Position numbers and translations under genes: made by a program
The notes under the pieces: generated by a model
Told to the model about the DNA's origin: nothing
What the model saw: the letters and a program-made list of their open reading frames with translations, nothing else
Database searches by the model: none
Shown: positions 42,061 to 54,071 of the stretch, piece after piece
Numbering within the stretch: the first letter of the stretch is position 1
How the letters are laid out: each line of letters begins with the position of its first letter
Assembly: GCA_018296165.2 (NCBI GenBank)
Contig: JACKQL020000064.1
Span: forward strand, 236,637 to 300,636
Length of the DNA stretch: 64,000 nucleotides
From: Termitomyces sp. T153
Taxonomy: Eukaryota > Basidiomycota > Agaricomycetes > Agaricales > Lyophyllaceae
Direction: 5' to 3'

Positions 42061-43040
42061 CAATCATCTCTCACCCACCATACTACCAAACTCTCTACTC
42101 TCTGTTAAACAACAGATCTTATCTCCCAATCACTTCAGGAATTGCTTGAATGCCTAACCCCTAGCTCCACCTCTCCTATGGCAGCAGAACCAGCCCTGCC
42201 TGCATTGGCACCCATCTCCACAACTCTGGTGACCTTATAACTGCAGATCCTATGCCCCACACTACCAGACATGTATGATTGTGCCTGCTCCAGTAGCAAA
42301 CAATTTCTCCAATCCTGTCTCACCTACATCCACCTCAGTAGGGATGTCTTTGACTCCAATGCATTGAAAATAGCCTGAGTACTATCATATATGAAGATAG
42401 GACATGCCTCCACCTATGCCTTGTGAGTCTTCTGTTGCCCTGGAGGTGTGGGGAGTGTTCCAGACTGGGCCACCTTTGAGAAGGACTTCTGCATGGAGTT
42501 TTTCCTCTTGGACCCCACCAAGACCATGGCATTGACATTATGTGACTGAAAGCAATACAGGCAAGGGAAATGCATGTTGGATAAGTACATTGACTTGTTC
42601 CAAGCTCTGGTTGAGCAAGCCACCTACCCCAACAGCCTTCAACTATGCCTCACCTGCTGGGATGGCCTGCACCCCATGTTGGTGGAATGCATCAACAATC
42701 TTGCAGAAGGTTGCTCAAATGATGATGAAAAGATTGTGTTGTAGTATGAGGTTGCATGGGACTAGTGCAACTCATGGAGATTCAGAGGGAGCTCTGCTGC
42801 CCACATTCCACAATGCACCCTGCTTCAATTACCAACCTCCACTACCCTGTACCTGCTTGCCCAATGCCTGCCTTTACTCTGACCACCCCTATGCTGCACC
42901 TCCTGCTGCCAGGTATTCCCATGGATGTGGAAGTGACCAGGCAGCTCCACTCCATACCACTGTTGTGTCAGAGGTGCCAGAAGCCTGGGCACTTTGTACA
43001 GCATTGTCCCCTAGGCCTGGAGGTGTGTTACCTGACAGAT
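42061..43040 (+). pseudogene. S2 second gag segment
   Basis: 42061-42189 is low in signal. From 42190 gag pieces follow: SCLTYIHLSRDVFDSNALK, VLSYMKIGHASTYAL, LVEQATYPNSLQLCLT, DGLHPMLVECINNLAEGCSN, and a zinc knuckle CQRCQKPGHFVQHC (CX2CX4HX4C) near 42967-43010. Several frameshifts and stops separate them. Confidence 0.7.
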
Positions 43041-45000
43041 ACTCATCAAGCCCACAAAGTCACAGTGCTGCTGAATAGCAGAGTGACAGGACTGTTCTTA
43101 GACTCAGAGTTTGTCAAATGCCACAGCTTGACTATGCAGCCTCTCTCCAAGCCAATTCCAGTCTATAACATTGACAGAACAGCTAACAAAGCTGGTGCCA
43201 TCAGCTCTGTGGTTGATCTGGTCCTCCACTATTGGAATCACATAGAGTGCACTGTTTTTGCAGTCACCAGCTTGGGTAGGTAGGACATGATCCTGAGTTT
43301 CACATGGCTCCACAAGCACAACCCCAAGGTGGACTGGACCAAGGAGGAAGTAACTATGAGCAGGTCCCCTTAGAAATGCTCTGCCTATACCGCAGAGGAC
43401 AGGGAAGAACACTGGGCTTGAGTCTGGGAATATGCAGCTATTCATGCATCTTGTGCTAGCCCTCTCCCTTTTGCAGATCTGGACCTCCTGGATCCCCTGC
43501 CTCTAGCATTCCCTTGTAGAGAGGCCCTCTATGAGGATGACTGGAGCAGCAGCAGAGCTCTGAAGGAGAAACACAGAGAGGAGTTTGGTGGCATATACAA
43601 GGTAGAGTTCCTAGATGAGGCAGTAGAGGTGGGGGACTGGATTTATGCTACCACCATACACCTGCTGCCCTCTATGGTGGAGATCTGGGCTAGCCAGACC
43701 ACATCCCAGAGGCTGGCCCAGGCATTTACTGCTCATGCCATGCCTCAAAAGTTCCAAGATGTTGTGCCCCCCTACCTCCATGTGTTTGAGGATGTGTTCT
43801 CCAAGGCCTCATTCAACATGCTTCCAGAGCATAAGCAGTGGGACCACACCATTGAACTGCTACTAGACTCCACACCTTCCAGCTATAAGGTTTATCCACT
43901 AGTGCCTCAAGAACAGGACAAACTCAATGCCTCCTTGCAGGAGAACCTGAACTCTGGTCACATTTGCCCTTCCAAGTCTCCAATGGCTTCTCTGGTCTTC
44001 TTCATCAAGAAGAAGGATGGCTTGCTCCAATTGGTCTAGGATTATTGGGTTCTCAATGCCATGATGGTGAAGAACCACTACCTCCTCCTCCTCATCTCTG
44101 AGCTCATCAACAACCTCCAGAGTGCATAATAAATACTTCACCAAACTGGACATCTGGTGGAGTTACAACAATGTGCACATCCAGGAAGGAGATGAGTGGA
44201 AGGCCACCTTTGGGACCAACTGGGGATTGTTCAAACTACTCATGATGTTGTTTGGACTCACCAACAGCCCCACCACCTTCCAGACATTGATTGTGTGTAC
44301 CTCAACAACATTCTCATCTACACCAAGACACTGATAGAACACCATCAGGTCACTCACCTTGTCCTGAAGCACCTTTACCAGCACCAACTCTACCTCAAAT
44401 TAGAAAAGTGTGAGTTTGAGCAGACCTGGATTGAGTATCTGGGTCTGGTCATCTTGCACAGAACTGTGGAGATGGACCCAGTGAAGGTGGCAGGTGTGGT
44501 AGAGTGGCCAGAGCCCAAGAACAAGAAGGAGGTATAGGCATTCCTTGGCTTTGCAAACTTCTACTGGAGATTCATTCAGGACTTCTTGCACCACACCTAT
44601 CCACTGTTTGACCTGTAGAGTTGGGGACTTCTGGAGCAGGCAGCTTTCAATGCCTTCAAGCATGCTGTCACCTCCAGGCCTGTCTTCCTCTTTCTGGACA
44701 ACAACTCCTCCTTCTGGGTGAAGGCCAACAGCTCTGACTTTGCTATGGGGGCAGTCTTTTTGCAGCAATTCCTGAAGGATGAAAAGTGGCATTTGGTGGC
44801 CTTCTACTCGCAGAGCCTGAATGTGCTGGAGCAGAACTACAAGATCCATGACAAGGAGATGCTGGCAATCATCTGGTTGTTTGAGGAGTGGCAGCACTTT
44901 CTGGAAGGCATGGAGCACAAGTTTGAGGTCTGGACAGATCACAAGAACCTCAAATACTTCTGGACAGCTAAGAAGCTCAACTACTAACAGGCCCAACAAT
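43041..45000 (+). pseudogene. S2 protease, reverse transcriptase, RNase H
   Basis: The protease site reads VLLNSRVTGLFLDSEF, with DSG changed to NSR. After the linker (WIYATTIHLLPSMVEIWASQ), RT runs EDVFSKASFNMLPEHKQWDH, PSKSPMASLVFFIKKKDG, KLDIWWSYNNVHIQEGDEWK and a damaged active site VYLNNILIYTK (YLDD to YLNN). A deletion removes the segment between SPTTFQT and the active site. RNase H at 44718-44987 is open and keeps ANSSDFAMGAV, DKEMLAIIWLF and WTDHKNLKYF. Confidence 0.85.
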
Positions 45001-45059
45001 AGCATGGGAGGGAGGATAACAGCAATATTGTGCTCTTCTACCTAAAACTATTTGCAATC

Positions 45060-46664
45060 TGGGCCATGGAGGGTCTAGCCATTGATAAAGTGGAGGTGGA
45101 CATTCTTCAGAACATCCAGCAGGGCAATCAGGACAGTCAGCAGGAGAAACCGGTGGTGCAGGCAGCTTAGGCACTGATGTTGGGGCATACCACTGGAGCT
45201 AAGTCAGTCCACACAGACAAATGGGCCCTTCAGAATGAAAGCGAAATCCTGATCTTTAGAGATTGTATATATATGCCCAACATTTTATAGCTCCATCAGA
45301 GGATTGTGGAGCAACACTATAACTCCCACATTGCAGGGCACCCTGAACATTGGAAAACACTGGAGCTGGTATTGTGGAATTACTGGTGGCCTCAGATGTC
45401 CTGGTATATTGGATCCCACACTAGTACATGCAATCTATGCCTTTGGACCAAGCCCCAGCATCACCTCCTCTCTGGACAGCTGCATCCACTACCTGTGCCG
45501 GCAGAATAATAGAGCATAGCATCTGTATCCTTCATTGTGGAACTCCCTGATGCTCACAGTTACAATGCAGTGATGGTAGTGCTGGACCTGTTCAGCAAGT
45601 GAGCACACTTCAATCCAACTCACACCACCTGCTCTGCTATGGGCACTGCAAACCTGTACCAGAGGAACATCTGGAAACTCCACAGCCTCTCCAAGGGTTA
45701 TGTCTTTAACCAGGGGCCACAATTTGTGGCAGAGTTTACCAGGGAGCTCTACTGACTGCTCAAAGTAAAGCCTCACACCTCCACTGCCTACCACCTGCAG
45801 TCTGATGGCCAGATAGAGCATGTGAACCAGGAGTTGGAGCAGTACCTCCACCTCTTCTTCTGCAACAAGTGCTAGGATGACTGGGATGAACTCCTCCCCA
45901 ATGCCAAGTTCCAGTACAACAACCACATTCATGCATCCACCCAGTTCTCCCTGTTCTTTCTCAACATTGAACAGCACCCATGCATGGGTTTTGAACCCCA
46001 GGCCTGACTCTTGGAGAACAAGGCAGTAAGCAAATTTGTGGACTGGATGAAGAGGTCACAGAAGGAGGCCTGAGCAGCACTAGCAAAGATAAAGAACAAC
46101 ATGGCACATTACTATGACTGCAGGAGGACCCTAGAGCACAAATACCAGCCAAGAGATCATATCTACCTGGACACCTCCAACATTATGACTACCCAACTCT
46201 TGAAAAAGCTGTTGCACCACCAGTTGGGACCTTTCATTGTGGAACAGCAAGTAGGACCTCTAGCCTATTGACTTTGGCTCCCTGAGAGGATGCACTAGCT
46301 TCATCTGGTGTTCAATGTGGTCAAACTAACTCTAGCCCCCAAGGACCCTATTCTGGAGTGATGTCCACCACCCCCACCACCCCTGGTAGTGGTCAACAAC
46401 AATCAGGAGTACAAGGTGGAGGAAATCCTGGACAGTTATTTATTCTGGAGGCGATTGCAATACAAGGTGAAGTGGAAGGGCTATGGACTCAAGGACATCT
46501 CCTGGGAACTGTGGGAGAACATACACACCCCCAGACTCATCAGGGAGTTCCACCAAAGACACCCAGACACTCTGCATGCCATACAAGGTATCTACCCTAT
46601 TTTGCCAGCAAACCAAGCAATCAGGAATTACTTCTACCCCATGCATCAAAATGCCACATGCTAG
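45060..46664 (+). pseudogene. S2 integrase and chromodomain
   Basis: The zinc module is YNSHIAGHPEHW...CNLCLWTKPQ. The core is SFIVELPDAHSYNAVMVVL, then FNQGPQFVAEFT where the second catalytic Asp is Asn, then [18 protein letters not shown]. The chromodomain, in one open frame at 46389-46664, reads NQEYKVEEILDSYLFWRRLQ, YKVKWKGYGLKDISWELWEN and ends near the element end. It is the best chromodomain of family S. Confidence 0.85.
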
Positions 46665-46675
46665 AGAGGGGGTGA
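46663..46675 (+). promoter_or_regulatory. Polypurine tract of S2
   Basis: AGAGAGGGGGTGA directly before TGTCAGAGG at 46676. Confidence 0.7.
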
Positions 46676-46950
46676 TGTCAGAGGACTTCCATTTCTGACC
46701 TCTGCAACCTTTTCCAGCCCCTCCACAGCTTCTTCAACATCTCCAGGGCTCATTCCGAAACTCCAGAGATCTCTGGAGAACTGTGGAGTTCTCTGTATTA
46801 CCTCATCAATCATTGTTCTAGAGTTAGGATTAGCTCCAGCCTGCTGTACAGTAATTCCCATGCCTCTGCTGCCTACTGATGCACCACACCAAGCAGCAGG
46901 AATCCTTAGACTTGTTCTCTTTGGATTCCCCTCTGCTAAGTGATTAGTTA
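46676..46950 (+). repeat. 3' LTR of S2, truncated
   Basis: Starts TGTCAGAGGACTTCC and keeps the AGACTTGTTCTCTTTGG motif near 46910. It stops at about 46950, where S3 gag sequence begins, so its last ~75 bp are missing. Confidence 0.75.
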
Positions 46951-46953
46951 CTG

Positions 46954-47274
46954 ATGCTAGCCCTTACTCTAGCCATCCCTACAACACACCCCCTGCTGCT
47001 GGGTATCCCCATGGATGTGGATGCTGCCAGACAGCTCTGCACCATGCTGCTGCTGTGCCAGAGATGCCAGAAGCCCAGGCACTTTGCATGGCACTGCTCT
47101 CTGGGCCTGGAGGTATGTTACCTTTCTACATTGGAACAGGAGGAACTCCTTCTGCAGCTGGTGGCTGTGAAGGATGCCACCAGAGCTTTATTACCAGATA
47201 AGCCTACACCAGAGTTGACTCCAGAGGAGATCAGTGCATGTGCATCACCCCCAGAGCTGGAAGAGGATTTTTAG
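46954..47274 (+). pseudogene. S3 gag C-terminus with zinc knuckle
   Basis: An open frame of ~106 codons: LLGIPMDVDAARQLC, CQRCQKPRHFAWHC (CX2CX4HX4C), and an acidic tail ending SPPELEEDF and stop. The N-terminal part is absent. Confidence 0.75.
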
Positions 47275-47472
47275 TTGAGCAACAGATGAGGTGTATATCT
47301 CCACTGCTAGGTGCTAACAGGTTCTCATGTCTGTTGATAGAAAATGGAATTGCCTCAATGTTCCCCTTCAGACATACAAATACCAACTCTGGCACCCCTG
47401 CTGAGCTCCTCGACACCTCCAAGAGTCTGCCAGCCTAGCCCTGCCTGGGTACATCAAATGCTCTGACAGTAC

Positions 47473-47769
47473 ATGATGGCTTCCAGCCCATCTGCCAACT
47501 TTCTATGCCTTGATGTGCAAATAGAGACCATGTACACCCAGCAAACCTATGGAGTCACAGCTCTTCTGGATAGTAGAGCAACAGGACTGATCTTGGACTT
47601 AGAGTTTGTCAAACACCACTGCCTGACCATGCAGCCCCTCCCCAAGCCAATTCCAGTCTACAATATTGACAGAATGTCCAATGAAGCAGGCACCATCAGC
47701 TCCATGATCAACCTAGTTCTCTGCTATCAGAATCATGCAGAGCATGCTGTTTTTCCATCACCAACTTAG
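47473..47769 (+). pseudogene. S3 protease
   Basis: ALLDSRATGLILDLEFVKHH is the retropepsin site with DSG changed to DSR (a G-to-A change). LTMQPLPKPIPVYNID and the VDLVL-type strand follow. The continuation towards ILGITWLHDHNP is in another frame at about 47780-47820. Confidence 0.75.
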
Positions 47770-47779
47770 GTAGGTAGGA

Positions 47780-49690
47780 CATGATTCTTGGTATCACATG
47801 GCTCCATGATCACAACCCTGAGGTAGATTGGACCAAAAGAGAGGTAACTATGAGCAGGTGCCCTCAGAAGTGCTCTGCCTATGCCACCAAGGACAGGGAA
47901 GAATGCTAGGCTTGAGTTCAAGAGCACACAGCCATCCACACATGTCATGCCAGACCTCTCCCCTTTGCTTATCTGGACTTCCTGGACCCACTGCCTCTGG
48001 CATTCCCTTGTAAAGAGGCCCTCAATGAGGACAACTAGAGCAGTGGTGGAGCTCCAGAGGAGAAGTGTGGAGGGAAGTTTGGTGGCGTACACAAGCTGGA
48101 GCTCCCAGACAAAGTGGTAGAGGTGGGGGACTGGATCTATGCTACCACCATACACCTGCCACCCTCAGTTGCAGAGATCTGGGCTAGCCAGATTACATCC
48201 CATTGGCTGGCCCAGGCATTCACTGCTAATGCCATGCCTCAAGAGTTCCAAGATGTTGTACCCCCCTACCTTCATGCATTTGAGGATGTGTTCTCCAAAG
48301 CCTCATTTGATTTGCTTCCAGAGCACAAGAGGTGGAACCATGCCATTGAACTGCTGCCAGATTCCACACCCTCTAGCTGTAAGGTCTACCCACTGGTGCC
48401 TAGAGAGCAGGACAAGCTTGACACCTTCCTGCAAGAGAACCTAGACTCCAATCACATCCGCCCTTCTAAGTCTCCAATGGTATTTCTGGTCTTCTTCATC
48501 AAGAAGAAGGATGGCTCACTCTGACTGGTCCAGGATTATTGGGTTCTCAATGCCATAACAGTGAAGAACTGCTACCCCCTCCCCCTCAAGCTCATCAACA
48601 ACCTCCAGAGTGTGCAATACTTCACTAAACTGGACATCTGGTGGGGCTACAACAATGTGCACATCCAGAAAGGAGACAAATGAAAGGCCACCTTCTGGAC
48701 TGACCAGGGATTGTTTGAACTGCTTATTATGTTCTTTGGACTCACCAACAGCCATGCCACTTTCCAGACAATGATGAACAACATCTTTTGAGACCTCATT
48801 GTGGAGAGCATAGTCTGCATATACCTTGATGACATCCTCATTTACACCAAAATGCTAGAAGAACACTGTTGGATCACTTGCCTCAACTTGGAATGTCTCT
48901 GCCAGCACTAGCTCTACCTCAAACCAGAGAAGTGTGAGTTCAAACAGACCCAGATCATATATCTTGGCCTGATCATCTTGCATGCAGCCATGGGAATGGA
49001 CCTGGTGAGGGTAGCAGGTGTGATGGAGTGGCCAGAGCTTAAGAACAAGAAGGAGGTGCAGGCATTTCTTGGCTTCACAAACTTCTACCAGAGATTCATC
49101 CAGGACTTCTCACACTATGCCCTTCTGCTATTTGACCTCACTGGAAAGGATGTTGTGTGGAGTTGGGGACCTCCAGAGCAGGCAGCCTTTGATGCCCTCA
49201 AGTGTGTTGTGACCTCTGGACCCATCCTCCTCTTCCCAGACAACAACTCTCCCTTCTGGGTGGAAGCCAACAGCTCTGACTTTGCTACTGGGGCTGTTCT
49301 CTCACAGCAATTTCTGGAGGATGGCAAGTGGCATCCAGTGGCCTTTTAGAGCCTAACTGCAGTAGACTGACTATAAGATCCATGACAAGGAGATGCTGGC
49401 CATCATCTGGTTGTTCAAGAAGTGGTGGCACTTCCTGGAAGGTGTGTGGCACAAGTTCAAGGTCTGGACAGATCATAAGAACCTCAAATACTTGCAGACA
49501 GCTAAGAAGCTCAGTTGCCAACAGGCCCAATGGTCCCTCTACCTTGCCAATTTTGACTTCTCATTGCACCACAAGCCCAGCCAGAGCATGGAGAAACCAG
49601 ATGCTCTGTCCTGGAGAGTGGACCACAGCATGAGGGGGGAGGATAACAGCAACATTGTGTTTCTCTGCCCTGAACTGTTTGCAATCTGAG
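47780..49690 (+). pseudogene. S3 reverse transcriptase and RNase H
   Basis: Linker WIYATTIHLPPSVAEIWASQ. RT: EDVFSKASFDLLPEHKRWNH, PSKSPMVFLVFFIKKKDGSL, and an intact [11 protein letters not shown] at about 48820-48850, then KNKKEVQAFLGFTNFYQRFI. RNase H: VEANSSDFATGAVLSQQFLE, DKEMLAIIWLFKKWW, WTDHKNLKYLQTAKKLSCQQ and HHKPSQSMEKPDALSWRVDH. Separate stops and frameshifts exist (for example near 48525 and 49350). Confidence 0.85.
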
Positions 49691-49839
49691 CCATGGAGGG
49701 TCTAGCTGTCAAAGGAGCAGAAGTAGACATTCTCCAGGACATCCAGCAGGGTAATTGGAATGATCAGCAGGAGGAACTTGTTGTGCAGGCAGCTCGGATG
49801 CTGAAGTTGGGGCATACCACTGGTGCCAAGTCAGTCTGC

Positions 49840-49950
49840 TGATAAGACCCACTTGTTGCTGAGCACCATTTTTGGCATTTTGGACTAAATAGCAGCTGAC
49901 TATTTTGACATGGTTTCCTGCACAGCACTAGGTGGTATAGGAGCACATCA
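49840..49950 (+). repeat. H2: 111-bp derivative of family H, CTGC target duplication
   Basis: The first ~74 bp match the start of H1 (TGATAAGACCCACTTGTTGC) and the last ~37 bp match its end (AGCACATCA). The ~1040 bp between are absent. CTGC at 49836-49839 and 49951-49954 flanks it. It interrupts S3 just before the integrase zinc module. Confidence 0.7.
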
Positions 49951-51092
49951 CTGCATAGATGAATGGGCCCTCCTGGATGGCATACTGACCTTCAGGGATT
50001 GTATCTACATGCCCAACATCCTGGAGATCTGTCAGAGGATTGTGGAGCAACACCATGACTCCCACATTGCAGGGCACCCTGAACATTGAAAATGTTCAAG
50101 CTAGTATTGTGGAACTACTGGTGGCCCCAGATGTCCTGGTATATTGGGTCCTACACTAGTACATGCAATCTCTGTCTCTGGACCAAGCTCCAATGCTGCC
50201 TCCCCTATGGACAGCTACATCTGCTGCCCATGCCTACAGAACAATGGAGTGTGGCTTCCATGGACTTCATTGTAGAACTCCTTGACACCCACAGTTACAA
50301 TGCAATCATGGTGGTAGTGGACCTGTATAGCAAGTGAGTGCACTTCATTCCAACCCACACCACCTGCTCTGCTATGGGTGCCATGAACCTGTACCGGAGG
50401 AATGTCTGGAAGCTCCACAGCCTCTCAATTTGTGGTTGACTTCACCAGGGAGCTCTACTGACTACTCAGCATGAAGTTTCACACCTCCACTGCCTACCAC
50501 CCACAGTCCAATGACCAGACCAAACACATGAACCAGGAGTTGGAGCAGTACCTCCACCTTCTCTGCAACAAGTGCCAGGATGACTGGAATGAACTCCTCC
50601 TCAATGCTGAGTTCCAATACAACAACTACATTCTCACATTCACCCAGTTCTCCCCATTCTTCCTTGACACTGAATAGCACCTGTGCATGGGCTTCAAACT
50701 CCAAGCCTGATTCTTAGAGAATGAAGCAGTAAACAAATTTGTGGACCAGATAAAGAAGTCATGGAAGGAGGCCCAAGCAGTGCTAGCAAAGGCAAAGGAT
50801 GATATGATGCAATACTATGACCATGGAAGGACTCCAGGGCACAAATACCAGCCTAGAGATTGAGTCTACCTACATGCCTCTGACATTACAACTACCCAGC
50901 CCTCAAAAAAGCTGTCACACAGCCAGTTGAGACCTTTCACAGTGGAACAGCAGGTAGGGCCCCTAGCCTATTGACTCTATCTCCCTGTGGGGATGCACCA
51001 GCTTCATTTAGTGTTCAATGTGGTCAAACTAACTCCAGCCCCAAAGGATCCTATTCTGGAGTGACATTCACCACCCCCACCACTCCTAGTGG
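49951..51092 (+). pseudogene. S3 integrase and decayed C-terminal region
   Basis: RDCIYMPNILEICQRIVEQH, then the HDSHIAGHPEH...CNLCLWTK zinc module, then SMDFIVELLDTHSYNAIMVV. The block with the second catalytic Asp is deleted near 50428 (SLS joins directly to FVVDFTREL). The third block is [20 protein letters not shown]. From 50680 to 51092 only fragments remain (FLDTE, VNVVKLTPAPKDPILE). No chromodomain is left. Confidence 0.75.
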
Positions 51093-51330
51093 TTCATTGT
51101 CCTAGGGTTAGGACTAGCTCTGGCCTTCTGTACAATAGTTCCCATGCCTCTGCTGCCTGCTGATGCACCATACTGAGCAGCAGGAATTCTCAGATTTGTT
51201 CTCTTTGGATTCCCCTCTGCTACGTGATTAGTTACTAATTGTATTATTGTCTACTCCTGCTAATATGCTTTGGATTCCCCTCTGCTAGCTATGTGACTCT
51301 AATTCACTGCCCTGGAGGTTGCCCTTACAC
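51093..51330 (+). repeat. 3' LTR of S3, 5' part missing
   Basis: Begins at TTCATTGTCCTAGGG, passes through the TTGTTCTCTTTGGATTCCCC block and ends GCCCTTACA at about 51330, matching 28682-29029. Confidence 0.7.
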
Positions 51331-52214
51331 TGCCTCTGCTAATTGTTCAAAAAACTTGACACACTACTGGCATGCTATGTCATATACCAGCAAGAGACAC
51401 TTAATAGATTCCATGCTAGTTGTCTTCAGTGCACATGTGATGGAAAAGTCTGTATACACTTTGCCTTCACCACAGGTTAGGTTTGTTATGCTGTTGGGAG
51501 CAAATGTGAGGGGAACACTCCATAGGTGAGCCCAACAAGAGCAGGCTAGCACAAGCAATGAGTGAGTGTCAAAGGGGCAGAACAGCAGCTAAAAGGCAAG
51601 CAAGGGGCAAGTGCAGCAAGCCAAGCAAGGCAGTGATGCTGGGGTTCTCACAATTGGTTCACTGGATAGATCTGGGGAACACTGTTATTGATCAGTCAAA
51701 GGATATTCTATCTTTGTGACTGGCTTATATACTACATCTGTGGCTATGCTATGACTAATACTATATGTGGTAAGCAGCCTGAGTATGCTAAGCAGTAATG
51801 ACTATCAATACATCAAAAGGAGAAATAGAGTCTCATGACTACAAAGGGCTAACTAATGCTGTCTAGAGGGTGCAGGGGCTTGGCAACTGGTCAGTTGGAT
51901 ATGCTAGAGATGATGCTATACCTATAACTAAGGCTGGATAGAGTCAGAGTTACCCATAAAGGAGTCATCCCCTTACAGCAAAGCAGCCATGGTGGGTGCA
52001 TGCTGTTGCAACAACTCCAGTAATGTCACATGATTTGTTCAATAGAAGTGCCTTTTAAATGGCCTTGAATGTGTTTTCACAAGGAGCTCCCTGGCAATGG
52101 ATCCACTGGACAGCCATAATGGAGGTTAATAGTAGACAGCAGATGGTGGATATCAGACAGCCCACAGGGGCAATTTGGATGCAAACATTAATAGTCAATC
52201 AATAATGGCACATG
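51331..52214. other. Non-coding stretch with a possible solo LTR
   Basis: No ORF with a recognisable domain. 51492-51977 starts TGTTGGGAGC and ends CCCCTTACA, with GGCTTATATACTAC in the middle, so it may be a solo LTR on the minus strand (TGTAAGGGG...CCCAACA). Flanking 5-mers (TATGC / GCAAA) do not match. 51978-52214 is the 3' flank of the KDZ fragment. Confidence 0.3.
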
Positions 52215-53000
52215 TTAGCAATCCAAGGAAAAACTCACCATTGGTCTATCCTTTGCAAACTTAAGATATTTATCAAGTTCATCCCTCCTGGGCATCATTC
52301 CACCTCCTTCAGAATGCCATACATCCTGAGCAGTATTATGATGATGGACATGATCTGCCTTGAAGTTTTCATCCATCATCAACAAGCAATTGAACTTCCA
52401 CTGAAATGGATCTTCTTCCCAGTTTGATGGAATATTCACTCCTGGTTGAGGGTCAGTGGAACAGAATATTGCAAGCTCACCATGCTCTGGTGCCATTGGT
52501 TCTTTTGTCTCATCATGTCCAAAACCTGCCCATTTCAATATTTTTAACCAGTGCTATGAATGCAAAAGTTGTTGTAATTCACAATAGAGGTTATCTACTT
52601 CACCTGAAGAAGCAATTGATGAAGTAATCCTTGCAATTTTTTGCCAATATTGATAAGCAGAGGCTTTGCACTATAAATTAGTCAGACAAAAATTGTCCAG
52701 AACAGCTGTTGTAAAATATATTCTTGTCTGGTCAAATGTGCTAGGAATCAACTGGGAGTGAATGACATCCTCAACCCAGACATCTTGGCCAGAACACTTG
52801 CATGCAACAACACTGATGTGGTGCACACCAGTTGTGTGTACAATGCATGCAATTGAGTCTCCAAAGCAATCAATTCTCTCAATATGGCACCCAGATGCAG
52901 ATGGCAGATTGAAACCAGCAGTGGCTGCAGAGGGAGGAAGTCCATCAACATGAGCAGTATGATTTTCCTCCATTTTTTGTGGTCTATGTGAAGGAACATC
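52215..53000 (-). pseudogene. N-terminal part of a KDZ transposase-family protein (CxC2-type cluster and KDZ start)
   Basis: From 53000 down, the CxC2-like part reads DSIACIVHTTGVHHISVVAC, KCSGQDVWVEDVIHSQLIPS, TFDQTRIYFTTAVLDNF. Further on (52538-52215) GELAIFCSTDPQPGVNIPSN, WEEDPFQWKFNCLLMMDENF, KADHVHHHNTAQDVW. The CPQPG(I/V)N(L/I)P--W and MD-NF(R/K) blocks are hallmarks of the start of the KDZ domain in basidiomycetes. A GTGAGT donor follows AKDRPM near 52235, but I cannot find the next exon. The rest of the transposase core is missing here. Confidence 0.6.
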
Positions 53001-54071
53001 TTTGATTAGTACTTGTTAATTAGTACTTGTTCCAATAGCAGTTCTCCATCAGGTTCTGCTGACTATGGGGGCTCAGTTACACTAGTGAGTCCTTATCAGG
53101 TGGATGTGATGTCCTGCACTTATACCTTGTCCTCTGGAGGTAGTGTGGATTGCAGGGACTTGTGAGGGGAAGCCAAGGGAAGTGGTCTAAGCAAGTCCAG
53201 AGTGATCCAGGGAAGTCTAAGACCAAGTAGATTTAACATTGGGCTTGGGCAGGTGTCAGGAACAAGTTTATGAGCATGCAAATAGAATGCAGGGTAGGCA
53301 GAGGCTTTGCAAGTGATGGAAGTGGAGCCAGAGTTTGATGGGGGATCAATCAGGGCTGATGGGTTCCAGGGCCAAACAAGGGGTGAGGTCCAGAGTTGTT
53401 GTAAGAATGTTTGAAGGTCATAGCATGTGTGCAGAGTTCATAATGACATTGGAGGTGAAAGGGACTTAGGAAAACAAAGGAAATAGAGACAGTTGAGGTG
53501 AGATGGAGATAAGACAAGATGGAACTGAGAAAAGAAATAGATTTGAGACTAAAAATAGAAATGGAGACAGAAAGAAACACAAGACACAAGTAACCAGTTA
53601 ATGTAATATCAAGACGAGCATATGAGGTGCTATTCTACAACTTATATACTGACTATGGGAGAGCTCTGGGAGATAGTGGGTGAGATGGTGGGGCTTGATA
53701 GAGACATGTGGAGTTGATGGGTGTTGGTTGTGATCAGGGGTGGGCCACAGTGGTATTTTGATGGGATCAGTCAGGGATGTGGGCCATTCTGGGGTCATTG
53801 TGATGCTCTGGGGTTGATTAGGCAAACCAGGGAGATGAATTAGTGATGTATGCTGGAGTTAGGAACAGTGGGGGAGGGGGTCCCAGGGACTCAGGAGAGT
53901 CAAGAGAAGCACTGACAGCTGCAGAGTTAGTCAGGGGGCTATCAGGGTTTGTCAGAGAAGGATCAGAGTTATCTGGAGTGCATGTAGAGGGTGGACAAAG
54001 GTTGGGGGAGACTAATGGGGCATTGGAGAGAGCTTCAGGGAAGTGTACAGATTGGGAATGGGGTTGGGGGT

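Larger units (their letters stand above)
28682..46950 (+). mobile_element. S2: short-LTR chromovirus on the plus strand, split by L4
   Basis: 5' LTR 28682-29029, leader with primer-binding site, gag (30053-30631), the nested L4 (30826-41737), protease, a second gag-protease-RT-RNase H-integrase-chromodomain series (42190-46664), polypurine tract and a truncated 3' LTR (46676-46950). Gag and protease segments appear twice, so the block is either two recombined copies or one rearranged copy. Every domain carries stops or lost catalytic residues. Confidence 0.75.
46951..51330 (+). mobile_element. S3: short-LTR chromovirus lacking its 5' end
   Basis: Begins inside gag directly after the truncated S2 LTR, then protease, RT, RNase H, integrase (interrupted by H2), a decayed tail and part of a 3' LTR ending CCCTTACA at about 51330. 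The head-to-tail arrangement with S2 suggests recombination between two tandem copies. No target duplication can be tested. Confidence 0.8.

Noticed and set aside
51492..51977. Firm call of a solo LTR
   Set aside because: TG...CA ends and a TATA-like block exist, but no second copy or target duplication is visible, so it is reported only as possible.
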